DNA from: JADJEI01 sp035328465
GTDB lineage: Bacteria > Bacteroidota > Ignavibacteria > Ignavibacteriales > Ignavibacteriaceae
Reading direction: 5' to 3'
Assembly (NCBI GenBank): GCA_035328465.1
Contig: DAOLIQ010000001.1
Location: forward strand, 1-64,000
Length of the DNA: 64,000 bases
The notes under the pieces: model-generated
Seen by the model: the letters and a program-made list of their open reading frames with translations, nothing else
Told to the model about the DNA's origin: nothing
Database searches by the model: none
Position numbers and translations under genes: made by a program
Shown here: positions 53,046-62,700 of the stretch, one piece after another
Numbering within the stretch: position 1 is the stretch's first letter
Layout of the letters: each line of letters begins with the position of its first letter

Positions 53046-53765
53046 TTAATTAGTGGATGCTTTAGCCTTTGGTATATATCTATTTTTAACTAATTCGTCT
53101 TTTTCGATAAGACCATCTTTAAGTCTAATAATCCTGGCTGCATGTTCGGCAATGTATTCTTCGTGAGTTACAAGAATAATTGTATTTCCTTTTTCATGAA
53201 TTTCGTGGAAGAGAAGCATAATTTCTTCACCGGTTTTTGAATCAAGGTTTCCGGTTGGTTCATCGGCAAGAATAATGGAAGGGCGCGTAACAAGTGCTCT
53301 TGCAATTGCGACTCTTTGTCTTTGTCCACCAGATAATTCATTTGGCTTGTGATATATTCTATCTTTTAACCCAACATCAATTAATGTCTGCATCGCTCTT
53401 TCTTTTCTTTCAGAAGCAGAAACTCCGGCATAGATAAGAGGTAGTTCCACGTTGTGCAGTGCGTTTGATCTTGCCAGCAGATTAAAAGTTTGAAAGACAA
53501 ATCCTATCTCCTTATTTCTGATTCTTGCAAGTTCATTATCACTCATCTCACTTACACTAAGCCCGTTGAATTCATATTTACCAGAGGATGGGGTGTCAAG
53601 GCAGCCGAGTAAATTCATCAATGTTGACTTGCCCGAGCCGGAAGGGCCCATAATAGCAACGTATTCATTTTTATCAATGCGTAATGAAACATCACTGAGT
53701 GCGCGCACTTCTTCTGAGCCAACCTGATAAACGCGAGCGATATGTTCTATGTTAATAATGTTCAT
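53046..53765 (-). CDS. MacB/LolD-type ABC ATPase
   Basis: The 239-residue ATPase has a full set of motifs: Walker [10 protein letters not shown] (40-48), Q-loop [20 protein letters not shown] (about 88-107), signature [16 protein letters not shown] (about 142-157), Walker [16 protein letters not shown] (about 164-178) and H-loop VTHE (about 198-201). It belongs to the lipoprotein-release/macrolide-export branch that pairs with FtsX-fold permeases. It lies between the permeases and the periplasmic adaptor gene. Confidence 0.95.
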   Translation of the reverse strand: MNIINIEHIARVYQVGSEEVRALSDVSLRIDKNEYVAIMGPSGSGKSTLMNLLGCLDTPSSGKYEFNGLSVSEMSDNELARIRNKEIGFVFQTFNLLARSNALHNVELPLIYAGVSASERKERAMQTLIDVGLKDRIYHKPNELSGGQRQRVAIARALVTRPSIILADEPTGNLDSKTGEEIMLLFHEIHEKGNTIILVTHEEYIAEHAARIIRLKDGLIEKDELVKNRYIPKAKASTN

Positions 53766-53785
53766 TTATGTTTTTCCGGTTTTAT

Positions 53786-55072
53786 TTATTTATTCTCTGT
53801 TGAGTTGCTTTTATTTTCAACCCGAACTACAACGTTATCATTTAATTCTCTCGAAATCGCTCTGTAACTTCCTGTTACAACTTCTTCATCACCGGAAAGA
53901 CCAGATTTAATTTCAATATAATTGTCATCGCTGATTCCAGTTTCAACTTCAACCGATTTGGCTTTCCCATTTTTGATTAGAAATACGATTTCCTTAATCT
54001 TTTTATCATCACTTTTCTTTGTTGTGACAACCGGTTCATCATCACTTCCGCTATCACCTTCTGGTGCTGGACTAAAATCTCCGCGAGCAGTAACGCATTG
54101 AATTGGCACACTGACAACATTCGATTTAGTTTCAGTCTCAATATCAGCATTACACGACATTCCGGGGCGGAGTGAAGGATCTAATTCGAGCAGCTTAATT
54201 TTGACAGCAAAGTTCACAACCTGGTCTTGCGTCCCCAACCCTGATGTTTGTGCGCTATTACCAATTTCAGTAACCAATCCTTTAAACACTTTATCTCCAA
54301 AGGCATCAACTTTAATATTTGCTGTATCACCTAATGAAATAATCACCACATCATTTTCATCAACATCAACTGTTGCTTCCATATTGTTCAAGTCAGAGAT
54401 AGTCATAATATCCGTACCCATGCTGAACCCCGCACCAAAAACTCTTTCACCAAGTTCAACATTCAATTGAGTAACTACCCCATCCATTGGGGCACGTATG
54501 GTAGTTTTATTCAACTGATCAACAATTTCTTTCAACGATGCCTGATTAGAATTTACATTTGCTTGAGCGCCTTCATAAGCAGCCTGTAATGAGAGGAAAT
54601 TACTTTTTGCATTTTCAAGCTCTGAATCACTGGCTAATCCTTTTGCGTTAAGTTCTTTTACGCGATTATATTCAAGTGTCATTCTATCAAGTTCAGCTTT
54701 GCTTTGAGCTAAATTTGCCTTAGCTGATTCAAGAAGTGCTTCCAATCTTTCTTTTTGTGCACTGTACTGATCACCTTTAATTTTAATCAGCAGATCACCT
54801 TTCTTTACTCTATCCCCTTCCTTTACCGGTAAAGAAATTATTTCACCCGTCACTTCCGGTGTAATTACAACTTTAAATTCAGAATTGATTTTGCCTGTTG
54901 CCGCTACTGTTTGAGTGATGTCCCGTTTCATAACTTTTTCGGTCTGAACAGAAATTATTTCATCTTTACCGCCGCCTACAAAAGCAATTACGATAAGAAT
55001 TATGAGAAGAAATCCTATTCCTCCGAAGATAAATAATTTTTTACGCGACTTTTTAGTTTTTCCATTTGCCAT
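53786..55072 (-). CDS. Periplasmic adaptor protein (MacA/HlyD family)
   Basis: The 428-residue membrane-fusion protein has one N-terminal helix (about 13-31) and a lipoyl/barrel-sandwich half with VKEGDRVKKGDLLIKIKGD (about 78-96). A coiled-coil hairpin runs about 105-200 (Ala/Glu/Leu-rich, LESAKANLAQSKAELDR). The second lipoyl half is TIRAPMDGVVTQLNVELGER (about 193-212), and a beta-barrel and membrane-proximal domain end the protein. It links the inner-membrane ABC unit to TolC. An acidic linker around SGSDDEPVVTTKKSDDKK is an unusual insertion in the distal part. Confidence 0.93.
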   Translation of the reverse strand: MANGKTKKSRKKLFIFGGIGFLLIILIVIAFVGGGKDEIISVQTEKVMKRDITQTVAATGKINSEFKVVITPEVTGEIISLPVKEGDRVKKGDLLIKIKGDQYSAQKERLEALLESAKANLAQSKAELDRMTLEYNRVKELNAKGLASDSELENAKSNFLSLQAAYEGAQANVNSNQASLKEIVDQLNKTTIRAPMDGVVTQLNVELGERVFGAGFSMGTDIMTISDLNNMEATVDVDENDVVIISLGDTANIKVDAFGDKVFKGLVTEIGNSAQTSGLGTQDQVVNFAVKIKLLELDPSLRPGMSCNADIETETKSNVVSVPIQCVTARGDFSPAPEGDSGSDDEPVVTTKKSDDKKIKEIVFLIKNGKAKSVEVETGISDDNYIEIKSGLSGDEEVVTGSYRAISRELNDNVVVRVENKSNSTENK

Positions 55073-55096
55073 TTAAATATTCTCCTTTAATAAAAT

Positions 55097-56443
55097 TTAT
55101 TCGAATTTTTTGTAATCCAAAACACCTAAATAATATTTAAGCTGTTCTGATAATCTTATAAAAGCAAATTGCGCACTTATCAAAGTTGTCTTTGCATTTA
55201 TGTACGTTGAGTTTGCAACAAGCACATCCAAAAGTTTTCCTGCACCGAGCGTATATTTTTCCTGTTCAATTTTTAGATTTTCTTCAGCGGCTTTCACATT
55301 TTTTTCACTTACGTTAAGTCCCTTTTCTGCTTCCTGAAGATTAAGAAATGTCTGTTGAATACTTTGCTTAATCGTTCTTTCTAGATCCTTTAAATCTATT
55401 TCTGTATTCTCAGCATTAACCTCTGCGAACTGGACTCGATTGCTGACAGAAAATCCGGAGAAAATAGGAATACTTAATGTTAATCCGATTGAGTATGATC
55501 TCTGATCAAAAAGATTATCTATTTGATTAGCATAAGTATTGAAACCCATGCTGTTAGTAAGCCTTGGTAAATGTCCTGATTTTGCAGACGTAATATCATT
55601 GTAAGCGCTTTCTAAATTTAGCAGCGATCCTTTATAATCGGGTCTGTTTTGAAGCGCCTGCTGAACCAGCTCAGAAATATCATTATAACTAATTTTTAAT
55701 TCTGAATTAAGAGTTTCATTTTCTTCAGTCGTAAGGGTTTCAGTAAACTTGAATTCTTGCATAACGTCTAAACCAAGGTAGTAAAGCAAATTACTTTTAG
55801 CAATTTCGAGATTATTTTTTGATTTGATTACTTCCAGCTCTGCATTACCTGCTTGAACTTGCTGCGCATAAACATCAGCCAATGTTACCGAACCAAGTTT
55901 GTTTCGTTCAATAATTGTTTCAAGATTTTTTTGATTCTGAATTAAATTTTCTTCACTGACTTTCAGAAGCTGCTGCGAAGTAATAACATCATAATAAAGC
56001 GAAATTGTCTGAAAGACTATATCTTGTTTTAATCTTTCGATAGATAGCTTTCCGGCTTCAAGATCATTTTTACTTTTCGAAAGTGCGGCATAATTCGAAA
56101 GCCCATCAAACAATGTCCACTGAGAATTTATACCAACCGAGTAGTTTCGACTTTCATTATTAGAGGGAGGAGTATTGAAAACTGCACCGCCAATATTAAA
56201 AGTCGTTCCCGGATCTTCCGAACGATTCCAGTCCCAGCTTCCATTTGCACTGATATTCGGTAAAAAACTTCCATAGGAAGCAAGAACATTAGATTCTAAT
56301 GATTTAATCGTATTTATATTTTTTTGAAGTGTTGTATTCTTTTGAAGAGCAATATTTATAGCTTTCTGCAAGCTTAAATTCTCCTGCGAAAAAGATACTG
56401 ACGTTAAACAAACAAGTGTTAGGAACACAAAAAGTGATCGCAT
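55097..56443 (-). CDS. TolC-family outer-membrane efflux protein
   Basis: The 448-residue protein has a signal peptide (RSLFVFLTLVCLTSVSFSQ) and two related halves rich in long helices, with the TolC-family endings KLLDVLVANSTYINAKTTLI (about 405-424) and LQKAINIALQKNTTL (about 24-38). It forms the outer-membrane duct of the tripartite pump encoded by the following genes. It is first in the cluster. AGGAG precedes ATG 56443, and the 250-base gap upstream must hold the operon promoter. Confidence 0.93.
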   Translation of the reverse strand: MRSLFVFLTLVCLTSVSFSQENLSLQKAINIALQKNTTLQKNINTIKSLESNVLASYGSFLPNISANGSWDWNRSEDPGTTFNIGGAVFNTPPSNNESRNYSVGINSQWTLFDGLSNYAALSKSKNDLEAGKLSIERLKQDIVFQTISLYYDVITSQQLLKVSEENLIQNQKNLETIIERNKLGSVTLADVYAQQVQAGNAELEVIKSKNNLEIAKSNLLYYLGLDVMQEFKFTETLTTEENETLNSELKISYNDISELVQQALQNRPDYKGSLLNLESAYNDITSAKSGHLPRLTNSMGFNTYANQIDNLFDQRSYSIGLTLSIPIFSGFSVSNRVQFAEVNAENTEIDLKDLERTIKQSIQQTFLNLQEAEKGLNVSEKNVKAAEENLKIEQEKYTLGAGKLLDVLVANSTYINAKTTLISAQFAFIRLSEQLKYYLGVLDYKKFE

Positions 56444-56693
56444 TATTTTCTCCTGATGTCTTTTACTTTCACAAAGGTTAATTGGGATGGTTTACTTTTT
56501 CTGATGAATAAAATAAATTCACCGAATATTTCAATACTGAAAATTATTAAAAATAAGATCAATAAATACTGCATATTTTTTCCAACATTCTATTTGTGAT
56601 TTAATTCACTGCAAAAATAGTTTTCTGCATTAAGCCAGAATGGATTTATGTATAAACGGCAATAAAATTATTTGTATGGTTCGAAAGAATTTT
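56444..56693. other. Intergenic region upstream of the efflux operon
   Basis: The 250 bases between the efflux operon and the nucleotidyltransferase gene are AT-rich and contain no convincing reading frame, hairpin or repeat. AGGAG before 56443 is the only recognisable signal; a promoter is expected here but no clear consensus was found. Confidence 0.6.
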
Positions 56694-58103
56694 TTACGAA
56701 TCAAGAAAGCGATCTTTGATTCTCAATAAATATTGATATGCTTCTTCATAATTATTCTGAATCTCGCCATCAAGAATAGCATCCTCGATTGCAGTTTTAA
56801 TTTCTCCAACTTTTTTACAAGGTTTTAATCCACAAACTTGCATAATGACATCACCATGCACAGGTGATTGAAACGCTTTTAGCCTGTCTTTCTCTTCAAC
56901 TTCTAAAACACGATTCATCACTATATTATAATTTTCGAGATAGCGCGAAACTTTTCCGGGATTTTTACTTGTGATGTCTGCGCGGCACAGAGTTATCAAG
57001 TCATTTAGATCCGGGCCTGCGGAAACTATTAATCTTCTAATTGCCGAATCAGTGACTTCTTCTTTTGCAAGTGCAATTGGTCTTAAGTGCAGACGAATTA
57101 ATTTTTCAATGTATTCCAATTTATTGAGTGGAAGTTTCATTCTTTTAAAAATACTTTTCATCATGCGAGCCCCGAGTTCTTCGTGACCATGGAAAGTCCA
57201 GCCTGTGCCTTCGACAAATCTTTTGGTTGGGGGTTTTGCGATATCGTGAACAAGTGCGGCAAATCTCAACCAGACATTTTCCGTTACTGCAGAGATGTTA
57301 TCAACAACTTGACACGTATGATAAAAAACATCTTTATGATGATAATCTTTCCTCTGTTCAACACCTTCGAGCGCAGCAATTTCTGGAAAAATTATTTCTA
57401 GAACTCCGGAATTGAATAACAGATTCAACCCAAGTGAAGGTTTATTCGACCCAAGTATTTTAAATAACTCTGCTGCAATTCTTTCTTTGGCAATGATATT
57501 TAATCTTTCACGAAGTGCACGTGCTGAGTTAATGAGAGTATCATCAACATCAAATTCCAGTTGAGAAGCAAAACGAAAAGCCCGAAGAATTCTTAATGGA
57601 TCATCATTAAAGGTAATCATAGAATCAATGGGTGTGCGAATGATTTTATTTTTTATATCATTATAACCATTAAATAAATCAATTAGCTCAGCATAATTTT
57701 CATCGTTCAGAGAAACGGCAAGTGAATTGATAGTAAAATCTCTTCTTGCAATATCCTCTTCGAAAGTTGCCGATACTATTTTGGGGTTTCTACTTTTTTC
57801 TTCGTAAGATTCTTTCCGCGCTCCGACAAATTCAAGCTGCAAGTCATTGTATTTTAATTGAGCTGTACCGTAATTTTTATAAGTGATTACATTTTTAAGC
57901 TCAAGTCTTTTACTTAGTTCTGTTGCAAACTTTACTCCATCACCAACAACAAGAAAATCAATTTCCTTTGATTCACGATTGAGTAACTTATCCCTTACAA
58001 ATCCACCAACTATAAAAACTTTTTCATTTCTATCAGCCGCCACCATTTTAACATCTGATAGGACGGGATACCCTGTTAGTATTTCGGTGAAATTAATTTT
58101 CAT
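56694..58103 (-). CDS. CCA tRNA nucleotidyltransferase / poly(A) polymerase family with HD domain
   Basis: The 469-residue class II nucleotidyltransferase has FIVGGFVRDKLLNRESKEID (31-50) with the metal-binding Asp pair (EIDFLVVGDG). ARRDFTINSLAVSL (about 119-132), DDPLRILRAFRFASQL (about 166-181) and ERIAAELFKIL (about 207-217) follow. A C-terminal HD phosphohydrolase domain carries YHHKDVFYHTCQVVDN and ALVHDIAKP. Bacterial proteins with HD domains are often CCA-adding enzymes that mature tRNA 3' ends. The tRNA-Leu in this window lacks an encoded CCA, consistent with a need for one. PAP cannot be excluded. Confidence 0.88.
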   Translation of the reverse strand: MKINFTEILTGYPVLSDVKMVAADRNEKVFIVGGFVRDKLLNRESKEIDFLVVGDGVKFATELSKRLELKNVITYKNYGTAQLKYNDLQLEFVGARKESYEEKSRNPKIVSATFEEDIARRDFTINSLAVSLNDENYAELIDLFNGYNDIKNKIIRTPIDSMITFNDDPLRILRAFRFASQLEFDVDDTLINSARALRERLNIIAKERIAAELFKILGSNKPSLGLNLLFNSGVLEIIFPEIAALEGVEQRKDYHHKDVFYHTCQVVDNISAVTENVWLRFAALVHDIAKPPTKRFVEGTGWTFHGHEELGARMMKSIFKRMKLPLNKLEYIEKLIRLHLRPIALAKEEVTDSAIRRLIVSAGPDLNDLITLCRADITSKNPGKVSRYLENYNIVMNRVLEVEEKDRLKAFQSPVHGDVIMQVCGLKPCKKVGEIKTAIEDAILDGEIQNNYEEAYQYLLRIKDRFLDS

Positions 58104-58135
58104 ATGTATTTAATAAAAATTTTTCTTTATAGGTT

Positions 58136-60337
58136 CTAAAGTAAACTTCGGGAATTGTTAATTACCCAATTTACTTCCTCAAAATAATTTGATAATATCT
58201 GCTTTTCATAATCTTCCGAGGCAAATCTGAAAGCGAGAGCAGCAGTTTTTCTTGCATTAATAAAATCAAGGTTTTCAAACATGTATTCAGAAAGTTTGAA
58301 CAACGCATAACTACGAAATGTATTTTCAACAAGAAATGATTTATCAAATATTTTTAGGAAATCGTTGTAATCTTCCCCTAACCTTTTAGATAAGTTAATT
58401 AGAATTGGGAATGAATGGTAGTTATAGTTTTGTTCATTCATTTTTTTTAATACTTTATATTTTAAAGTATCACTTCCGGTAAGATAAATTGGAAGACCAA
58501 CTTCACTTTTAATTAAGCTTCTTCGCACAAATGCTAAATAATTTAATGTACGGTTTGAGGATGAATTATAAATTTCATTATAAATCAAATCAGATTTTTC
58601 CGTTTGATTCAGTTCAGACATAAAATCAGCAAGCGCAAATTTTATCTGATAATAATTTGATGTGCCATAAAAATTATTCACTTTGGTTTTAAGAAATTTT
58701 ACAGCTTCAGTTTTTCTATTCGTTTCAAAAAGACAAGAAGCATAGCCAATTATCGCTGAATAGTTTTCACTTTTTCCGATAACATCAGAAAACAGTGATA
58801 AAGATTCAAAGTATTTTTCTTGTTGAAAAAGATTCCATGCTTTGGTTAAACGATCGGAAATATATCTTGGGCAAACTTTGGAGAAGATTGGTTTTCTTCC
58901 AAAATAAAAATCAGCCATCGGTTTCTTATTCGATACATTGAATTTTGAAAGATGCTCATAATATTCACTAATTAAGTCAGGGAAATATTTTCCATAAACC
59001 GATTGAAAATCAATATTGGAGTATAGCTGTTTAAATTTTGCAACCCCATAATTATCAATCAAATATTTTGAAAACGAACCTGCATAGATGTATGACAAAC
59101 TTGATGGTTGAAAGAAAAAATTAAACGATTCAAACAATGAGCCTAAATTAATTTTATAGCCATTTTGAAAAGCTAAAGCAGCCATGTAATCAACAGGGTA
59201 ATCGTCGTAATACGGATCGCCGGCGACTGCAGCTCCTTCAATTAATGCTGCGTTAAAATTGTCAGCTATTTTAAAAATTGTTGCACCAAATCCGACAGTA
59301 AAACAATGAGCAATTTCATGTTTTAATGTTCCATTGTAATTATCATACGTTAAATAAATTTGCATTAACCATGGCTTAGCTACATCAGCATTCCCTGCAC
59401 CGAATAATTTTTTTTTCTGATCAGCATTAGAAAAAATAAACGACTTAATCTTTTTGTTAGGCTTGTATTTAAAAAAGTTTTTTAATTCCTCATAATACAT
59501 TTCGTGCCTGATTGCTAAAAGTTTAAGTTCGGACTTAGTTAGCTTGGAAGAATATTTTATCTCGAAGTGTTCGGTGCTAATCCCGAATTTTAATCTATTT
59601 GATAAAGATTTTTCTGTTGTTGTAAAACCAAATAACGGACTAAAATAAATAAATCCTGATGCCACAATTACAGTAATACTTAGAAATAAAACTCGTTTCG
59701 TAGCAGAATATTTTGAAGCAAAAATTATAAACGAAATGATGATGCTTCCAAAATAAAATAAATTGAATATTCTGTAAAGCATTAAAGTGGTAGATACAGT
59801 TAATCCTTCATCATAAATATTGCCGGGGAAAAAACCTACAATTGGGTTATAAAAATATACTTGTGGATTGAAATAAATCTCGAGCACCGGAATGAATAAT
59901 ATGATCAAAAAAATGACCACGAAAATTGTTCGAGAAAATTTTCTCCATACAAATATTGAGACAACACTTAGCCCCATCCCAATAATGGAAGATGGAGTTA
60001 AAATTACTATGTAGAAAAATAAACCATCTACAAAGGAACAGAAACCATTCAGATATGAGTTTGCTAAAGAAATTATTAGTGGCAGCAAAATAAAAATCAA
60101 GAGATTCACAAAAAGCAATCTAAGCGAATAATTGTCTTCCTCAATTTTATGTTTTAAAAAATCTAATGAGTGAAAACCAGAGAGAAATGTAATCAGGATG
60201 GAATTAAAAACCGAAAACTCATATCCAAATACATTGGATAGAGAAAATTTCAGTAACAGTAAATTGAACCCAACTATAATAAAACAATACGGGATTATTC
60301 CTTTTCGGAATTCAAATATTTTTTTAAATAAAGCCAA
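58136..60337 (-). CDS. Polytopic membrane protein with HExxH peptidase-like domain and TPR-like tail
   Basis: The 733-residue protein has about seven transmembrane helices in residues 10-235. A soluble peptidase-MA-like domain (about 245-450) follows, with HEIAH at 340-344 and ALIEGAAVAGD (about 365-375), where a Glu could be the third zinc ligand. The C-terminal 250 residues are helical and TPR-like (LTKAWNLFQQEKYFESLSLF, about 508-527). This is not a recognised characterised family. It lies one base after murA's stop on the same strand, so it is probably cotranscribed with cell-wall synthesis. Protease activity is inferred from the motif only. Confidence 0.7.
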   Translation of the reverse strand: MALFKKIFEFRKGIIPYCFIIVGFNLLLLKFSLSNVFGYEFSVFNSILITFLSGFHSLDFLKHKIEEDNYSLRLLFVNLLIFILLPLIISLANSYLNGFCSFVDGLFFYIVILTPSSIIGMGLSVVSIFVWRKFSRTIFVVIFLIILFIPVLEIYFNPQVYFYNPIVGFFPGNIYDEGLTVSTTLMLYRIFNLFYFGSIIISFIIFASKYSATKRVLFLSITVIVASGFIYFSPLFGFTTTEKSLSNRLKFGISTEHFEIKYSSKLTKSELKLLAIRHEMYYEELKNFFKYKPNKKIKSFIFSNADQKKKLFGAGNADVAKPWLMQIYLTYDNYNGTLKHEIAHCFTVGFGATIFKIADNFNAALIEGAAVAGDPYYDDYPVDYMAALAFQNGYKINLGSLFESFNFFFQPSSLSYIYAGSFSKYLIDNYGVAKFKQLYSNIDFQSVYGKYFPDLISEYYEHLSKFNVSNKKPMADFYFGRKPIFSKVCPRYISDRLTKAWNLFQQEKYFESLSLFSDVIGKSENYSAIIGYASCLFETNRKTEAVKFLKTKVNNFYGTSNYYQIKFALADFMSELNQTEKSDLIYNEIYNSSSNRTLNYLAFVRRSLIKSEVGLPIYLTGSDTLKYKVLKKMNEQNYNYHSFPILINLSKRLGEDYNDFLKIFDKSFLVENTFRSYALFKLSEYMFENLDFINARKTAALAFRFASEDYEKQILSNYFEEVNWVINNSRSLL

Positions 60338-60338
60338 A

Positions 60339-61610
60339 TTAAAATTCAGTGCCTTCTACCCGTTGAATATCAGCATGCAACGCGGTAAGTTTTTCTTCAA
60401 TTCGCTGATAACCACGGTCAAGATGATAAACACGAAGCACTTCAGTAGTGCCCTCTGCTGCAAGCCCTGCAATTACAAGCGAGGCACTTGCTCGAAGATC
60501 TGTTGACATAACTTTAGCACCAACTAACTTTTTTACTCCCTTCACAATAGCATTATTTTCTTTTACTTTTATATCTGCACCAAGGCGCATTAATTCGGGA
60601 ATATGCTTGAAGCGATCTAAATAAATAGTATCAGTTATTTGTGAAGTTCCATTTGCAAGACACATCAGTGCTGTCCATTGAGCCTGCATATCTGTAGGAA
60701 ATCCTGGGTAAACTGCAGTGGTAACATCAACAGGATTTAACTCAAAATTATCCGCAATAAGTTTGACTCCACCTTCCATCACTTCAACTTTGCAGCCGCA
60801 ATCTTTTAATTTAGCTAACACTGCTCTAAGATGAGTTGTGTTCAAATTGGTCAATTCGACTTGTCCATGTGTAATAGCTCCGGAAATTAAAATGGTCCCC
60901 GCTTCGATTCTATCGGGGATAGTTTCAATTGAAGCAGGCATTAGATTATCCACCCCCTCAATCATTAAAGAATTAGAACCGACTCCATCTATTTTAGCTC
61001 CCATTTTAATTAAAAACTCGGTTAGATTTTGTATTTCTGGTTCGGTGGCAGCATTATTAATTTGAGTGACACCTTTTGCAAGTACAGCAGCCATCAAAGT
61101 ATTTCCAGTTGCTCCAACAGATGGAACATCAAAATTTATTATAGTTCCATTTAACCTTCCCCCTTTAGACTTTGCAATGATGTAACCTTCAGATAGTTCA
61201 ATTTCAGCTCCCATTTTTTTTAATGCTTCAAGATGAAGATTTATCGGTCTTGGGCCCCATGCACAACCTCCAGGTAATGAAACTTTTGCGTAACCAAACC
61301 TTGTAAGTAATGGACCTAATACATAAACGGAGGCTCTCATTTTTTTTACGTATTCATAAGGAGCATCCTGAGAAATGATGTTGCTGGTATCCAATTTAAG
61401 AGTGTGCTTTTCAAAATTATTTGTCACACCAAGGTGCAATAATAATTTCATCATAGTGAAAACATCATTGAGGCGCGGAGTATTTGACAACGTAGAAATT
61501 CCCGAGCTCAATAAACACGCCGGCATTAAAGCTAAAGAAGAATTTTTTGCACCGCTGACTTTTATAGTTCCGTAAAGTTTTTTCCCGCCTCGAATTATAA
61601 ATTTATCCAT
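60339..61610 (-). CDS. murA: UDP-N-acetylglucosamine 1-carboxyvinyltransferase
   Basis: MurA adds enolpyruvate to UDP-GlcNAc, the first committed step of peptidoglycan synthesis. The 423-residue length is standard. Lys22 and Asn23 (SGAKNSS) and the PEP-binding Cys116 in PGGCAWGPRP are present, so fosfomycin would be expected to bind. GVGATGNTLMAA-like VGATGNTLMAAVLA (about 163-176) and YPGFPTDMQAQ (about 299-309) are further family loops. Confidence 0.97.
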   Translation of the reverse strand: MDKFIIRGGKKLYGTIKVSGAKNSSLALMPACLLSSGISTLSNTPRLNDVFTMMKLLLHLGVTNNFEKHTLKLDTSNIISQDAPYEYVKKMRASVYVLGPLLTRFGYAKVSLPGGCAWGPRPINLHLEALKKMGAEIELSEGYIIAKSKGGRLNGTIINFDVPSVGATGNTLMAAVLAKGVTQINNAATEPEIQNLTEFLIKMGAKIDGVGSNSLMIEGVDNLMPASIETIPDRIEAGTILISGAITHGQVELTNLNTTHLRAVLAKLKDCGCKVEVMEGGVKLIADNFELNPVDVTTAVYPGFPTDMQAQWTALMCLANGTSQITDTIYLDRFKHIPELMRLGADIKVKENNAIVKGVKKLVGAKVMSTDLRASASLVIAGLAAEGTTEVLRVYHLDRGYQRIEEKLTALHADIQRVEGTEF

Positions 61611-61675
61611 AGTTTATTATTAATTAGAATCTTTCTGTGAATAATTAAAAAAATATTTGATACTAAAATAATTAA

Positions 61676-61804
61676 GAAGTCCTAAGCTTTAATCCCAACA
61701 AATTTTTTTCAGAAACTTCTGTAAAATTACGTATCACCAAAGTCGATCCATTTAATATCAAGGGCAAAGGTGAACTAGATGATATAGTGGATCACTGGAT
61801 TTAA
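61676..61804 (+). pseudogene. Short coding-like remnant without a start codon
   Basis: In the 202-base gap between murA and the kinase gene a plus-strand frame runs from just after a stop (61673-61675) to TAA 61802-61804, giving 42 codons with no ATG, GTG or TTG. The translation ends in a protein-like segment containing RITKVDPFNIKGKGELDD and VDHWI. Composition looks coding, unlike the AT-rich flank. It may be the tail of a degraded gene or chance; no family was recognised. Confidence 0.25.
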
Positions 61805-61812
61805 AAAGTACG

Positions 61813-62700
61813 TTAGTCATCCAGAAATGAAAAGAGTATTTTTTTGATGAGAGATTTTCGAGGAAGTAATTTCATATTTATTTCTTTTGCAGCCGCATTT
61901 GAAATTTCGGAAAGAAATTCATCACAATTTGAAAATCTATTCTCGAGATTGTTCGAAATTGCCTTAGAAATAATTGATCGAAAAACTTCAGGGATGATTG
62001 CGACTTTCAAATTATGGTTTTTAATTTCGGCATTCAGCTTTGAATTAACTATTTCATAATTATTATTGGCTTGAAGTAATGGTGCGCCAACCAGCATCTC
62101 GAAAAGTGTTAATCCGATTGAATAAATATCACTTCGTTCAGATGCAGCTTCTCCCTCAATTTGTTCCGGGCTTAAATAAATAAGTGTTCCCGAATAATTG
62201 ATTGCATCTGATTTATTAAAATAGACCGAACTTGAAATACCAAAATCCATTATCTTGACATTACCACTCATATTTATCAAAATGTTGGACGGCTTAATAT
62301 CCCGGTGAATTAATCCATGCTTATGTGCGAAAGAAACCCCATATAATACCTGCTTGATAATTGGAACAGCTTCATTCAAAGAAAAATATTTTTTCTGTGT
62401 GATCAGTTCATCCAATGAAAATCCGTTGAAGTATTCCATTATAATAGCAAAATTATTTTCTGCTTCTTCATAACCATAAACCGCAACAATATTTGGATGA
62501 TTAAGTTTAGCCTGGTTCCTTGCTTCATTTCGAAAGCGATCAACAACCTTAAGATTTTTTGAAAGTGATTCAGATAAAAATTTTATTGCTACAAACCGCT
62601 CCAGCTTTAGATCAAACGCTTTATATACCGACCCCATGCCGCCTGTACCAAGTAAATCTAATACCCGATAATGATAAAATTTTTTCCCTGTCATCTTCAA
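61813..62700 (-). CDS. Serine/threonine protein kinase (Hanks type)
   Basis: The 295-residue protein is a complete eukaryotic-like kinase domain: glycine loop LGTGGMGSVYKAF (17-29), catalytic Lys in FVAIKFL, HRDIKPSNIL (about 132-141), DFGISSS (about 152-158), and YLSPEQIEGEAASERSDIYS (about 174-193) in the activation segment. There is no PASTA or obvious transmembrane segment; the protein ends about 30 residues after the domain, so it is probably cytoplasmic. The ATG overlaps the PP2C stop by four bases (ATGA), and the two form an antagonistic kinase/phosphatase pair. Confidence 0.93.
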   Translation of the reverse strand: MKMTGKKFYHYRVLDLLGTGGMGSVYKAFDLKLERFVAIKFLSESLSKNLKVVDRFRNEARNQAKLNHPNIVAVYGYEEAENNFAIIMEYFNGFSLDELITQKKYFSLNEAVPIIKQVLYGVSFAHKHGLIHRDIKPSNILINMSGNVKIMDFGISSSVYFNKSDAINYSGTLIYLSPEQIEGEAASERSDIYSIGLTLFEMLVGAPLLQANNNYEIVNSKLNAEIKNHNLKVAIIPEVFRSIISKAISNNLENRFSNCDEFLSEISNAAAKEINMKLLPRKSLIKKILFSFLDD

